From positions 1-24,920 of IMG/VR virus record IMGVR_UViG_3300044301_004528: a DNA stretch of 24,920 nucleotides. One strand, written 5' to 3'. How positions within the stretch are numbered: position 1 is the stretch's first letter; each line of letters opens with the position of its first letter. The translations under genes were made by a program, and so were the position numbers. Below are positions 14,976 through 22,489 of the stretch, piece after piece. The notes beneath the pieces were generated by a model. That model was not told where the DNA came from and searched no databases. It saw only the letters and a program-made list of their open reading frames with translations. The DNA is from a virus.

Positions 14976-16283
14976 ATGTCTATATATCCATTTAGTGAAA
15001 TTAATGGGCGTATGTTTTACGCCTGCATGGGGGTTTTGGTTAATACCACAGGAACCCGCTTTGGGAGGCTTACGCAAACAGGAGATCAAACTCCAACCGA
15101 CTCCACGTTTCTTACCGGCGTTCAAACCGTTGGTGTCAGCTCCGAAAACGCCTCTGAATCACTAATGGATGTTGGTAGGTTTCAAAGGAAATATCATTAT
15201 TACGGACAACAACAGTTTGAAATAGTAATCGAAAGAGTCATAGATCAGTCATCCAACTTTTTCTATCATGTCGATCCATCTAGTTATGTCTCTAGTGACT
15301 CAGGTTATAAAAACTGCCACATCCTAAAAGATGACAATATAGGATGTCAAGGGGCAACAAACCCTAATTCAAAGTCTATAAGAAATTTTGACATCACAAT
15401 ACTTTATGGGCCCGATAAGTTTGATAGACTTGGAAGTGAAAATCACACAACTCCAAGTAGTAGCGATGCTGACAAAAACGTTGTATTTCAGGTCACATAC
15501 AGAAACTGCTTAATAACATCAATTAGCTATAGTATGGCAGTGGGTGAACCAATAAGAGAAAGCATCACACTAATAACTAAAGGAGCCACCTACAACGAGG
15601 CTACAGCAACCAGCTCATATACACTCCCCTCAGCTTCAGCGGCTCAAGTCGGAAACATTTTAAAACACGATGATCTAGACATCTTAAACTCTGACACGCA
15701 GTCCACTCTTCCGGAAGAGGTTATAAGAATGTTTAAGGCTGAGAACTCCTCTGGAGAAACCGCTACTGAAGGAAAGCCAGCTAAAGAAATATTAGGACTA
15801 AATTCAGTCTCTATAGATGCATCAATAGACTACTCAGAAATAGCAGACATTGGGAAATGGCGAGGCTCTATTGATCAAGGGCTGCAAAATCTCTGGAGAT
15901 ATGTTGTGCTTCCTGTTCAGGTCACAGCCTCATTTACAGGAACACTAAGACAACCGTTACCCAGAAGGTCTTCACCAAGTAGCTATCTGCCAAACACGGA
16001 TACTACATTTTCAAAAGCTGACGGAGTTACTTCTTCGACAGATTGGCCACATGTAGACCGAGAGATAAAACTGGTAGCCAAAAAACACACAGATCCAAAC
16101 CCCAATTTTTTCGTGTGGGATCTTGGAAAGAAAAACTATTTAACCAACTTTAGCTATGATGGAGGGGGAACCGATGGTGGAAACTTAGAAGGAACTATAT
16201 CATATCAAAATGATGTTAGCGATATAGTTCTAGTTAGAGACACCACCGTTAGAGATCTTCCCGCACCAACTTTGCCTTATTAG
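14976..16283 (+). CDS. Putative tail tube or tail-associated virion protein
   Basis: A 435-residue soluble protein rich in Ser, Thr, Asn and aromatic residues. FQVTYRNCLITSISYSMAVG (around 171-190) followed by EPIRESITLITKGATYN resembles the strand-turn-strand region of phage tail tube proteins, in which a surface ISY segment precedes an E-S-I-T strand. Beginning SIYPFSEINGRMFYACMGVLV also looks like a virion protein. Length is larger than a minimal tube protein, leaving room for extra domains (a large insertion at about 200-330). The identification is by general resemblance, not an exact motif. It sits between dUTPase and PhoH, so structural genes are mixed with metabolic ones. Confidence 0.45.
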   Translation: MSIYPFSEINGRMFYACMGVLVNTTGTRFGRLTQTGDQTPTDSTFLTGVQTVGVSSENASESLMDVGRFQRKYHYYGQQQFEIVIERVIDQSSNFFYHVDPSSYVSSDSGYKNCHILKDDNIGCQGATNPNSKSIRNFDITILYGPDKFDRLGSENHTTPSSSDADKNVVFQVTYRNCLITSISYSMAVGEPIRESITLITKGATYNEATATSSYTLPSASAAQVGNILKHDDLDILNSDTQSTLPEEVIRMFKAENSSGETATEGKPAKEILGLNSVSIDASIDYSEIADIGKWRGSIDQGLQNLWRYVVLPVQVTASFTGTLRQPLPRRSSPSSYLPNTDTTFSKADGVTSSTDWPHVDREIKLVAKKHTDPNPNFFVWDLGKKNYLTNFSYDGGGTDGGNLEGTISYQNDVSDIVLVRDTTVRDLPAPTLPY

Positions 16284-16294
16284 GAGCAATTAAA

Positions 16295-16963
16295 TTGCCT
16301 AAGCGTAGAAATCAAAAAAACAAACAGCCCGTCAGACCTCGTAGAAAACAATTAAAGCCAAAGACAGACAATCAAGCAGACTACATTAGATGTATGATTG
16401 AAAGTGATGTCACCTTCTGTTCAGGCCCAGCGGGATCAGGTAAAACAGCCGTTGCTGTTGGCTTGGCTTGTCAACACTTTTTACAGGACCATGTTCAAAG
16501 GATTGTAATTACAAGACCGGTTGTTGAGGCTGGAAGAGGACTTGGCTTTCTCCCCGGATCTCTAACTGAAAAAATATCACCTTATCTTGTTCCGGTCGTT
16601 GAAGAGATGAAGCTATATCTTAGTCCGGACACATACAACTCTGCGAGGTCAACCAATATAATCGAAATGTGTCCTCTAGAGTATATGCGAGGAAGAAATT
16701 TTCACGACACCTTTATGATACTTGACGAAGCTCAAAATGCTACATATGAACAAATCAAAATGTTCATAACCCGTATAGGTCTCGGCTCAAAGGCTGTGAT
16801 TAATGGAGACCTTAGTCAAACAGACCTAGACCATCGCTCTGACGGCGGCCTAGACATATGTATGGATAGACTAGAAGATGTTGAAGGAGTTTCTATTTGC
16901 GAACTAACATCTGAAGATATTGTTAGAAATAGAATTATCTCAAAAATACTTTCCAAATTATGA
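16295..16963 (+). CDS. PhoH-like ATPase
   Basis: A 222-residue P-loop protein starting at TTG 16295, with AGGAG at 16282-16286 eight bases upstream. The next in-frame ATG would remove the N-terminal NQADYI segment that precedes the P-loop in this family. Walker A is GPAGSGKT (44-51), Walker B is FMILDEAQ (140-147), and ITRPVVEAGRGLGFLPG (72-88) and ELTSEDIVRN (near the end) are PhoH signatures. Phage PhoH proteins are widespread; an RNA helicase or nuclease-linked role is proposed for the family but the phage function is not settled. It is the last gene before promoter P2. Confidence 0.9.
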   Translation: MPKRRNQKNKQPVRPRRKQLKPKTDNQADYIRCMIESDVTFCSGPAGSGKTAVAVGLACQHFLQDHVQRIVITRPVVEAGRGLGFLPGSLTEKISPYLVPVVEEMKLYLSPDTYNSARSTNIIEMCPLEYMRGRNFHDTFMILDEAQNATYEQIKMFITRIGLGSKAVINGDLSQTDLDHRSDGGLDICMDRLEDVEGVSICELTSEDIVRNRIISKILSKL

Positions 16964-16972
16964 GCAATTTTC

Positions 16973-17001
16973 TTGACTAAGAGCTTATAACAGTATATAA
17001 T
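16973..17001 (+). promoter_or_regulatory. Sigma70-type promoter P2
   Basis: TTGACT (16973-16978), an ideal 17-base spacer, and TATAAT (16996-17001) followed by GG, the same boxes and flank as P1. It occupies the 53-base gap after PhoH. A start near 17008 would leave a leader of only about 9 bases before ATG 17017, within the AAGGAAGG run that serves as ribosome binding site. Confidence 0.85.
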
Positions 17002-17016
17002 GGAAGGAAGGAAATA

Positions 17017-17358
17017 ATGCCTACATATGATTTTGAATGTTCTGCGTGCGCTTACTATACAGAAATAGTACAGAAGCACAACGACCCATCTGTCTACGAG
17101 TGCCCACACTGCAACGAAAAGTCGCTGCGTAAAATTTTTATCAATCCTCCGGCAATGTTTGTTAGAGGCGAGCCTAGCACAATAGGCCAGCTTGCAGATA
17201 GAAATACTGAAAAAATGGGCAGATATGAAATGTCAGACAGGAAAGAAAAGGACGGTATAAATAAAAGCAGAGAAGGTCAGGAAAGAAGAGACATGCACAA
17301 AAAGATAAATTCAATGACCGAAACACAAAAGCTTAAATGGATACGTGATGGAAAGTAA
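17017..17358 (+). CDS. FmdB-type zinc ribbon protein
   Basis: A 113-residue protein. The N-terminal MPTYDFECSAC start and the four Cys at 8, 11, 29 and 32 (CxxC...CPHC) define the FmdB/CxxC regulatory zinc ribbon. It is followed by a PPAMFVRG segment and a long charged helix (about 65-113). FmdB-like proteins are short zinc-binding proteins of uncertain regulatory function, and phage versions occur. It is the first gene after promoter P2 and overlaps the next gene by 11 bases. Confidence 0.8.
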   Translation: MPTYDFECSACAYYTEIVQKHNDPSVYECPHCNEKSLRKIFINPPAMFVRGEPSTIGQLADRNTEKMGRYEMSDRKEKDGINKSREGQERRDMHKKINSMTETQKLKWIRDGK

Positions 17359-17587
17359 AGAAAGCAAATCGCTAGAAAGAAGACTTCATCCTCATCACGC
17401 AACGGTAACACTAAAGATTGACGTGAGACAAATGAATAAGGATGGAACCCTTGACCACTACGTTATGGGAAATTCGGCGTTGTCAAAATATGGGATGTCT
17501 ACAAAGGCTCAAATTTGCATAACCGGCCCAACCGAAGCCGACTGCATAAGAACATTAAAAGAAAAATTGGAGAGACTCAATGGCTAG
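17348..17587 (+). CDS. Small hypothetical protein, 79 aa
   Basis: Start ATG 17348 lies within the end of the FmdB gene (a GTG at 17345 is also in frame). The 79-residue product has alternating strand-like segments (ATVTLKIDVRQM, AQICITG) and a C-terminal helix (EADCIRTLKEKLERL), a compact alpha/beta domain by appearance. No motif is recognised. It overlaps the following gene by 8 bases. Confidence 0.6.
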   Translation: MESKESKSLERRLHPHHATVTLKIDVRQMNKDGTLDHYVMGNSALSKYGMSTKAQICITGPTEADCIRTLKEKLERLNG

Positions 17588-17927
17588 ATGGGAAAATGAA
17601 GATGTGTCTGAACTCAATATACCAGACCCAGAAAACGTAGAAACAACTTTTCTAGATGTCAACGGAGAGCAATCGGTAGAAAATAAGGCTGTCGCAAAGC
17701 TCGTAAAATCCTCTACCGGCTCTATCACATTCTACATTAAGTACGGAAGAAACGAGCTTTTAGATCCACACCAGACAGACTCTTCGTATGCCTCCAGCAG
17801 GAGGCAATCTCACATGTATAAATTCAAAAAGGTGTCTAAAGACACTTTCGAGAGTTATACCAAGTACCTTGAAAGCAAAAACAGATTGTATTTTACCAAA
17901 GCTAGAAGATTTTTAATGGAGACCTAA
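17580..17927 (+). CDS. Hypothetical protein, 115 aa
   Basis: A 115-residue soluble protein with an acidic N-terminal half (ENEDVSELNIPDPENVETTFLD) and a basic C-terminal half (YKFKKVSKD, NRLYFTKARRFL). No signal, membrane segment, Cys cluster or catalytic motif is present. The charge split could suit nucleic-acid or protein binding, but this is not evidence of function. It is part of the tightly packed P2 unit, with one base to the next gene. Confidence 0.6.
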   Translation: MARWENEDVSELNIPDPENVETTFLDVNGEQSVENKAVAKLVKSSTGSITFYIKYGRNELLDPHQTDSSYASSRRQSHMYKFKKVSKDTFESYTKYLESKNRLYFTKARRFLMET

Positions 17928-17928
17928 G

Positions 17929-18228
17929 ATGAAAAAGGGACCACTTTCTAAAAAAGAGAAAGCGTTTATTGATGACAATAAGTCTATGAGTACAGAGGAT
18001 ATTGCTAACAAGCTCGAAAGATCGGTTAGTGTTGTTTCTCGGTATGTCGAGATCAACAACCAAGAAGACCCGACATACACCTCTGAGTTATTTGCAAGAA
18101 AAGAAGATCGTGGCGTGACGGTAATGACCGAAGCCGCTTCTATGGCTGGGGATGAAAATAAGAGCAAAAGAAAAACAGAATCTCCAAAAAGATACCAAGG
18201 GGTCATCCATAAGATCAAGGAAGACTAA
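17929..18228 (+). CDS. Small helix-turn-helix protein
   Basis: A 99-residue protein. LSKKEKAFIDDNKSMSTEDI followed by ANKLERSVSVVSRYVE (about 6-41) reads as a helix-turn-helix of the kind found in resolvase or sigma-4-like DNA-binding domains: helix, STEDIANKL turn, and recognition helix SVSVVSRYV. The remaining C-terminal part is charged and probably disordered. It could be a viral transcription regulator in the early P2 unit (inference). Confidence 0.6.
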   Translation: MKKGPLSKKEKAFIDDNKSMSTEDIANKLERSVSVVSRYVEINNQEDPTYTSELFARKEDRGVTVMTEAASMAGDENKSKRKTESPKRYQGVIHKIKED

Positions 18229-18229
18229 G

Positions 18230-18745
18230 ATGCTTTGTACCGAGTTTGATAGTTACATGAAGGAGCTTTGCCATCATGAGCTAATGATTAGCTGGCAAAT
18301 AACGCTTACCGATGGAACCGTTGTATACGGAGATTATGAGCGAGAAGGTCTTGATAACCCTTGGATAAGATTGACACAGTATTGTAAAGACAATAACGTT
18401 CTCCCGGCCAAAGTGCAACTCTACATGTTTGGTGCTAGGCAGGAGATCTTTTTTGAAAACGAAAATGGTCTTGATGGGTTATCAGTTGTTAGGGGCGTTG
18501 CTCAAGACCAAGCCATAGACGGATCTTACTCTAAATCATATCAAACACTAACCGTCTCTCTACTTAAAGACGATTGTTCTGAAATAGATGTGCGTAAGTT
18601 TGTTTGGCCACACAACGAATTTGAAAAACGTGTTTCCACTAGGAAGCTAACCAAAGAAAATTTGAAGAGAATGATTTTTAGAAATGAATCAGAAAAAAGA
18701 AAACACCCGAAAGTTCAAGAGTGTCTCAACCGGACAGGAATGTAA
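18230..18745 (+). CDS. Hypothetical protein, 171 aa
   Basis: Start ATG 18230 is one base after the previous stop; an in-frame codon at 18152 would overlap the helix-turn-helix gene by 77 bases and is less likely. The 171-residue product opens with beta-like segments (MISWQITLTDGTVVYGDYERE), continues through an LPAKVQLYMFGARQEIFF segment, and ends basic. No motif is recognised. The beta-rich beginning with TDGTVVYGDY resembles small barrel-like domains. The 3' end overlaps the next gene by 62 bases if that gene starts at its first ATG. Confidence 0.6.
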   Translation: MLCTEFDSYMKELCHHELMISWQITLTDGTVVYGDYEREGLDNPWIRLTQYCKDNNVLPAKVQLYMFGARQEIFFENENGLDGLSVVRGVAQDQAIDGSYSKSYQTLTVSLLKDDCSEIDVRKFVWPHNEFEKRVSTRKLTKENLKRMIFRNESEKRKHPKVQECLNRTGM

Positions 18746-19178
18746 TGCTGCCCAATATGCCGCAGAAAAAGTGTGCATTCGCAAAAGCGAAAGGGAAAAC
18801 AAGGGTAGCTTAGAATATAAGTTTTGGAACAAGTCACACAATGAAGAATACCAGATTCAGGTACGTGTTGCTTGGAAGCTCATAAAAAAGTTTGGAGAAG
18901 AGGCTCTTATACGCTATATCAATAGCCCCAGTGCGAAAAAAATATACTCGCTGGGGTTTCTGCACAACTCTGGCAAGTTTGTTCTCGCTCTCCGCTTTGT
19001 AGAGAAGGGGGTATCTAAAGCTCTGGAACAAATAGAAAAAGAAAAAAGCAAGAAGAAGGAAGTGTTAAAACTACCAGAGAATCCCCAATATAAATCTAGA
19101 GCACCGCAGAAATCAAATACATTATTTTCAAAGATTAGGAATATAGAGAATGGCAAAAGCGACAGAGAAGAAACCTGA
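18684..19178 (+). CDS. Hypothetical basic protein, 164 aa
   Basis: A 164-residue, Lys-rich protein. ATG 18684 gives a 62-base overlap; GTG 18771 would avoid it but would remove the ECNAAQYAAEKVCIRK segment, which looks structured. Neither start has a strong ribosome binding site. The middle contains EYQIQVRVAWKLIKKFGEEAL and the tail is highly charged (KEKSKKKEVL). It ends 29 bases into the recombinase gene, so it may be a DNA-binding partner in recombination (inference from position and charge). No family recognised. Confidence 0.55.
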   Translation: MNQKKENTRKFKSVSTGQECNAAQYAAEKVCIRKSERENKGSLEYKFWNKSHNEEYQIQVRVAWKLIKKFGEEALIRYINSPSAKKIYSLGFLHNSGKFVLALRFVEKGVSKALEQIEKEKSKKKEVLKLPENPQYKSRAPQKSNTLFSKIRNIENGKSDREET

Positions 19179-20241
19179 ATATCTAGCCAAGATGATTAAG
19201 GAATATGGAAACATAATTTCTAATGGGCTTGATGTCTTAAAAGAAAAAAAGGGATACAAGGTAATATCCATCAGTCCTGCCATCGACATTGCTCTAGGTG
19301 GTGGCGTAAAAGAAGGCTCATGGCTAACACTAACCGGAGATCCAAAGAGCGGGAAAACCACCACTGCTATGCAGATAGCATCGAATTGCCAAAAGGAAGG
19401 TCGTCCCGTCATTTATCTTGATGTAGAGGGCAGGTTAAAAGACATGAACTTTGAGGTTCACGATTTAGACCCAGCCAAGATGAAGGTTATCCATCCAGAT
19501 GACAAGCCTCTTCCCGCAGAAGACTTTCTAGAAGCCGCACACAAGCTCATGAGCCATCCAGATTACTACGGGGCTGTTCTTATTATTGATTCTATATCTT
19601 CGCTGATTCCCAAAAAAGAGCTTGACGGCGATTTTACACCGGGACGGGCGGGGCTTCCAAAGATTCTCTCTATCTTTACAAAAAAGGTGGGGCAGCTTCT
19701 TCCAAGACAGCGTGGACTGGTTATAGCTATTACTCACTACATAGCAAACACGGCGGGATTCGGAAAATCTAAACTCTCTGACGGTGGTAATAAGATTCAG
19801 TATCAAGCCGACACCAGAATGGAGATTGCTGGCGGGGGCGAGAGGGTATCGGCTGTTTCCCCTTGGACAAGCACAGGAGGAGACAGGATTGGGCAGGTAG
19901 TAAATTGGAAGATAATCTGCTCTTCTATGGGAGCGCCCGGAGGACAGGTTCAAAGCTATATTAGATATGGACACGGTATAGACAAGACACAGGAAATTTT
20001 GATGCTGTCGTGTGACTTGGGACTGATACAAAAATCAGGAGCTTGGTTTAACTGTGTTTTTATGGCTGATTGCAAAGAATTAGCAAAAAAGATAAAGCCA
20101 GAGCTAAATGTTGACGATGAAGAAGCATTGGGTAAAGCTTTCAAGTTTCAGGGACAAGATAATCTATACACCTTTTTATCAGAAAACAATAGCTTGGTTG
20201 AATTCCTCGAAACATCAATAAAGGAAATGCTCGGTGGCTAA
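19150..20241 (+). CDS. uvsX: UvsX/RecA-like recombinase
   Basis: A 363-residue P-loop ATPase. Walker A is GDPKSGKT (63-70), the YLDVEGRL segment has Glu93 at the catalytic Glu position of RecA, and Walker B is AVLIIDS (142-148). The ITHYIANTAGFGKSKLSDGG stretch (around 194-213) matches the L2 DNA-binding region of phage UvsX-type proteins, where QxN of RecA is ITH here. It forms filaments on single-stranded DNA for strand exchange in recombination-dependent replication. The N-terminus is short like UvsX, without the RecA C-terminal domain. It sits in the P2 unit and overlaps a GTG-start gene at its 3' end. Confidence 0.88.
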   Translation: MAKATEKKPEYLAKMIKEYGNIISNGLDVLKEKKGYKVISISPAIDIALGGGVKEGSWLTLTGDPKSGKTTTAMQIASNCQKEGRPVIYLDVEGRLKDMNFEVHDLDPAKMKVIHPDDKPLPAEDFLEAAHKLMSHPDYYGAVLIIDSISSLIPKKELDGDFTPGRAGLPKILSIFTKKVGQLLPRQRGLVIAITHYIANTAGFGKSKLSDGGNKIQYQADTRMEIAGGGERVSAVSPWTSTGGDRIGQVVNWKIICSSMGAPGGQVQSYIRYGHGIDKTQEILMLSCDLGLIQKSGAWFNCVFMADCKELAKKIKPELNVDDEEALGKAFKFQGQDNLYTFLSENNSLVEFLETSIKEMLGG

Positions 20242-20413
20242 GAAAAAGAGATTTAAAAAACCAGAAATTGACCAAGAAGAACTTGACAATTTTCGATTAC
20301 ATACTAAAATAATAAATGAAAAAACCAAAGCGATATGTGAAAAGTATAGAAAGTGGTGGGACAAGGATAAGAAGACATGGAGAAAGGGATTCAAGGGACA
20401 TGGGAATTCGTGA
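20234..20413 (+). CDS. Small basic protein with GTG start
   Basis: GTG 20234 overlaps the recombinase stop (TAA 20239-20241) and is preceded by AAGGAAA (20221-20227). The 59-residue product ends at TGA 20411-20413 and is very rich in Lys, with a WW pair (KYRKWWDKDKKTW) and probably a single helix plus basic tail. It may bind nucleic acid (inference). It explains the start assignment of the next gene, whose supposed upstream extension reads through this gene in another frame. No family recognised. Confidence 0.6.
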   Translation: MAKKKRFKKPEIDQEELDNFRLHTKIINEKTKAICEKYRKWWDKDKKTWRKGFKGHGNS

Positions 20414-20666
20414 AGAGCTTAGTGAACATTATGGCGATGATTTGCTTTTTGCCGATGGCTATGACGGTGCTATTATTGGGGTTTGTAGCGGCTTCGATTC
20501 AGGAAGGGTTGCTTACTCTGTTGCGAAAATGATAGAGATATGCGCTAAGGATTTATGCGTAGACTACGATGAGGCTGCTGAATGGCTTGAGTACAATACT
20601 TTTGGGGCTTATGTTGGGGAAAATACACCAATTTACATAGAAGGAAATTTGATAAATGACAATTAA
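20400..20666 (+). CDS. Hypothetical protein, 88 aa
   Basis: I place the start at ATG 20400 (MGIREELSEHYG) because the upstream in-frame extension to 20316 is Arg/Lys-rich shadow sequence lying over the preceding gene. AAGGGA at 20384-20389 is the likely ribosome binding site. The 88-residue acidic product has a GVCSGFDSGRVAYSVAKMIE segment and a YDEAAEWLEYNTFGAYVGENTP segment, the latter resembling a small domain in phage proteins that I cannot name. It overlaps the sugar dehydrogenase start by 11 bases. Confidence 0.65.
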   Translation: MGIREELSEHYGDDLLFADGYDGAIIGVCSGFDSGRVAYSVAKMIEICAKDLCVDYDEAAEWLEYNTFGAYVGENTPIYIEGNLINDN

Positions 20667-21492
20667 AACAGTTGGAATAGTTGGTCAGGGTTTTGTCGGA
20701 CAGGCTCTTAAAGAAGAGTTTTCAAGATACTATCCGGTAAATACATACGATAAGTTTTTACCAGAACTTTCAACACACAACAGCATAGCTACGCTTTCCG
20801 ATTCATCAGATGTTGTATTTGTTTGCGTGCCTACGCCAATGAGAGAAGACGGTTCTTGCGACACGTCGATAGTAGAGCAGGTTTGTTCTGATGTTGTGTC
20901 TGCTGGAAACCCTATCATTAGCATAAAGTCTACGATAACCCCCGGCACAACAGCGTCTCTAAATAGCAAATTAAACACAGACAAGATTGTATTTAATCCG
21001 GAGTTCTTAACAGAAAGGTTTGCATCCAGAGATTTCAAAAACACAAACAGGGTTGTTTTAGGTGGGTCAATACAGGCCACTACCGCATTAAAACAATTCT
21101 ACTCACATGTGTTTCCAAATGTAAAAGTCATAAAGACACAATCAACAATCGCTGAATATGTAAAATATTTATCTAACTGCTTCTTGGCGGCAAAGGTTTC
21201 AGTCGCCAACGAATTTGCCAAGCTGTGCGAGGCTAGCGGGGTTGACTATGATAAGGTTACAGAGTACGCAAACTTTGACCCCCGTCTTGGCGACACACAC
21301 TGGGTAGTTCCGGGGCCTGATGGCAAGAGAGGTTTTGGAGGAAGCTGTTTTCCAAAAGATCTAAACTCAATAATAACGCTTGCGGAAGAGCTGGGTACTC
21401 CGTGCCACACCCTTCGTGGGGCTTGGGAAACAAATCTAGAAGTTAGACCTGAAAAGGATTGGGAAAAACTAAAGGGGAGGGCTGTAGTATAA
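20656..21492 (+). CDS. Short nucleotide-sugar dehydrogenase (UDP-glucose/GDP-mannose type)
   Basis: A 278-residue protein. The NAD-binding domain starts with GQGFVG (10-15) and continues with VFVCVPTPMREDG (54-66) and STITPGT (92-98). The central domain has YLSNCFLAAKVSVANE (171-186, Lys180) and the catalytic box GFGGSCFPKD (226-235, Cys231). These enzymes oxidise UDP-glucose or GDP-mannose to the uronate using two NAD+. The family's C-terminal nucleotide-sugar-binding domain is missing: the usual length is near 390-450, and the stop comes after a coherent end rather than a frameshift. Substrate cannot be decided. The stop overlaps the next ATG as TAATG. Confidence 0.85.
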   Translation: MTIKTVGIVGQGFVGQALKEEFSRYYPVNTYDKFLPELSTHNSIATLSDSSDVVFVCVPTPMREDGSCDTSIVEQVCSDVVSAGNPIISIKSTITPGTTASLNSKLNTDKIVFNPEFLTERFASRDFKNTNRVVLGGSIQATTALKQFYSHVFPNVKVIKTQSTIAEYVKYLSNCFLAAKVSVANEFAKLCEASGVDYDKVTEYANFDPRLGDTHWVVPGPDGKRGFGGSCFPKDLNSIITLAEELGTPCHTLRGAWETNLEVRPEKDWEKLKGRAVV

Positions 21493-21617
21493 TGCAGGCT
21501 GTATTTGCTGGAGTTATGGCATGGACTATAGAGGTGGGTATAGTATTGCTTGCACTCTATCTTTTAAAAAGAGAAGAGACAAAGGTTATAGAGAGAAGGA
21601 AAAAAAGAGATGGCTAG
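21492..21617 (+). CDS. Small single-pass membrane protein, 41 aa
   Basis: ATG 21492 overlaps the dehydrogenase stop (TAATG) and is preceded by AGGGGAGGG at about 21473-21481. The 41-residue product has one membrane segment (about 4-25, VFAGVMAWTIEVGIVLLALYLL) and a basic cytosolic tail (KREETKVIERRKKRDG), obeying the positive-inside rule. It is followed by an overlapping start at 21610. Function unknown. Confidence 0.6.
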   Translation: MQAVFAGVMAWTIEVGIVLLALYLLKREETKVIERRKKRDG

Positions 21618-21780
21618 TTTTTGCTATGATTGTACCGCCGATTTGTTTGGAGAAGAGCACGCAGATAAAAATGAGTTTGCGGGAATTGTCAGAAAGCATG
21701 AAAGATACTTCTGCCTGTGCGAAGGATGTGGGTGGGTAACGCTTGATGGAGATGGTAAAAAGGTAGAAGAGGATGATTAA
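21610..21780 (+). CDS. Small zinc-ribbon protein, 56 aa
   Basis: ATG 21610 lies inside the end of the 41-residue gene, with AAGGA at 21596-21600 nine bases upstream. The 56-residue product has CYDC (Cys5, Cys8) and CLCEGCG (Cys35, Cys37, Cys40), a spacing that fits one structural zinc site, and an acidic tail. It overlaps the phosphomannomutase start by 8 bases. Such mini zinc ribbons are common in phage early regions; the function is unknown. Confidence 0.65.
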   Translation: MASFCYDCTADLFGEEHADKNEFAGIVRKHERYFCLCEGCGWVTLDGDGKKVEEDD

Positions 21781-22489
21781 TTACCTGTTTGATATTGACG
21801 GAACCTTAACTCCGTCAAGGGAAAAAATAGACGATAACTTTAAACACATATTTGCAGACTGGGTTTTATACCAGCAGTCCTTAAATAATAAGGTGTTCTT
21901 TGTTACTGGCTCCGATAGGGATAAAACCGTAGAGCAAGTTGGGGTTCCTTTATGGAGATTGGTTGATGGATCTTACCAGTGTTGCGGAAACCAGCTATAT
22001 AAAAATGGTAAATTAACAAAAGAATCCAAATGGAAAATGTCTGCCTATCTGCATCTAGATCTTATGCTAGCTATGGAAAAAAGCCCTTGGTTTGGAAAAG
22101 CTAGAAATAACATAGAAGAGCGTATTGGCATGGTAAACTTTACCACGCTGGGTAGGAGCGCAACAACCCAACAACGCAAGGCGTACCATATATGGGATAA
22201 TACAGTTCGAGAGAGAGAAAGAATTGCAAAGTCGCTTTCATTTGCGTATCCCAAGCTAGAGTTTTCAGTAGGTGGAGAGATAAGTATAGACATCTACCCA
22301 AAAGGCAAAAACAAATCTCAGGCACTTAAGGACATGGTTGGAAAAACTGTATTCTTTGGAGACAGATGTGAGCCTTCTGGAAATGATTTTCCCATATACT
22401 CTAAGGCGGATGTGTCTCACCACGTATCCGACTGGACAGAAACTTGCGAGATTTTAAGGAACAAGTATAGTGAACATAAAGGGTCTTGA
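21773..22489 (+). CDS. Eukaryotic-type phosphomannomutase (HAD superfamily)
   Basis: A 238-residue HAD enzyme. DIDGTLTPSR (7-16) carries the nucleophile Asp7 and Asp9; TGSDR (45-49) is motif 2; ERIGMVNFTTLGRSA (116-130), GGEISIDIYPKGKNK (167-181) and FFGDRCEPSGND (194-205) match the PMM-type motifs (in human PMM2 the corresponding GRS, GGQISFDVFPDGWDK and FFGDKTMPGGND). The enzyme interconverts mannose-6-phosphate and mannose-1-phosphate, the entry to GDP-mannose and GDP-fucose. Length is typical. With the sugar dehydrogenase and the glycosyltransferases it indicates a viral sugar pathway. It overlaps the nuclease gene by 20 bases. Confidence 0.85.
   Translation: MINYLFDIDGTLTPSREKIDDNFKHIFADWVLYQQSLNNKVFFVTGSDRDKTVEQVGVPLWRLVDGSYQCCGNQLYKNGKLTKESKWKMSAYLHLDLMLAMEKSPWFGKARNNIEERIGMVNFTTLGRSATTQQRKAYHIWDNTVRERERIAKSLSFAYPKLEFSVGGEISIDIYPKGKNKSQALKDMVGKTVFFGDRCEPSGNDFPIYSKADVSHHVSDWTETCEILRNKYSEHKGS

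Noticed and set aside
20283-20310. TTGACA-16-TAAAAT promoter lookalike
   Set aside because: It lies inside the coding sequence of the 20234 gene, the -10 is imperfect and AT-rich sequence makes chance matches common. It could still serve the 20400 gene but cannot be supported.
20316-20399. Upstream extension of the 88-residue gene
   Set aside because: The added 28 residues are an Arg/Lys-rich out-of-frame reading of the 20234-20413 gene; ATG 20400 begins a normal-looking protein.
21521-21739. 72-residue + strand frame
   Set aside because: It overlaps two better small genes (21492-21617 and 21610-21780) that have ribosome binding sites, start/stop overlaps and a membrane segment or zinc motif. 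Its own product is a shifted-frame mixture.
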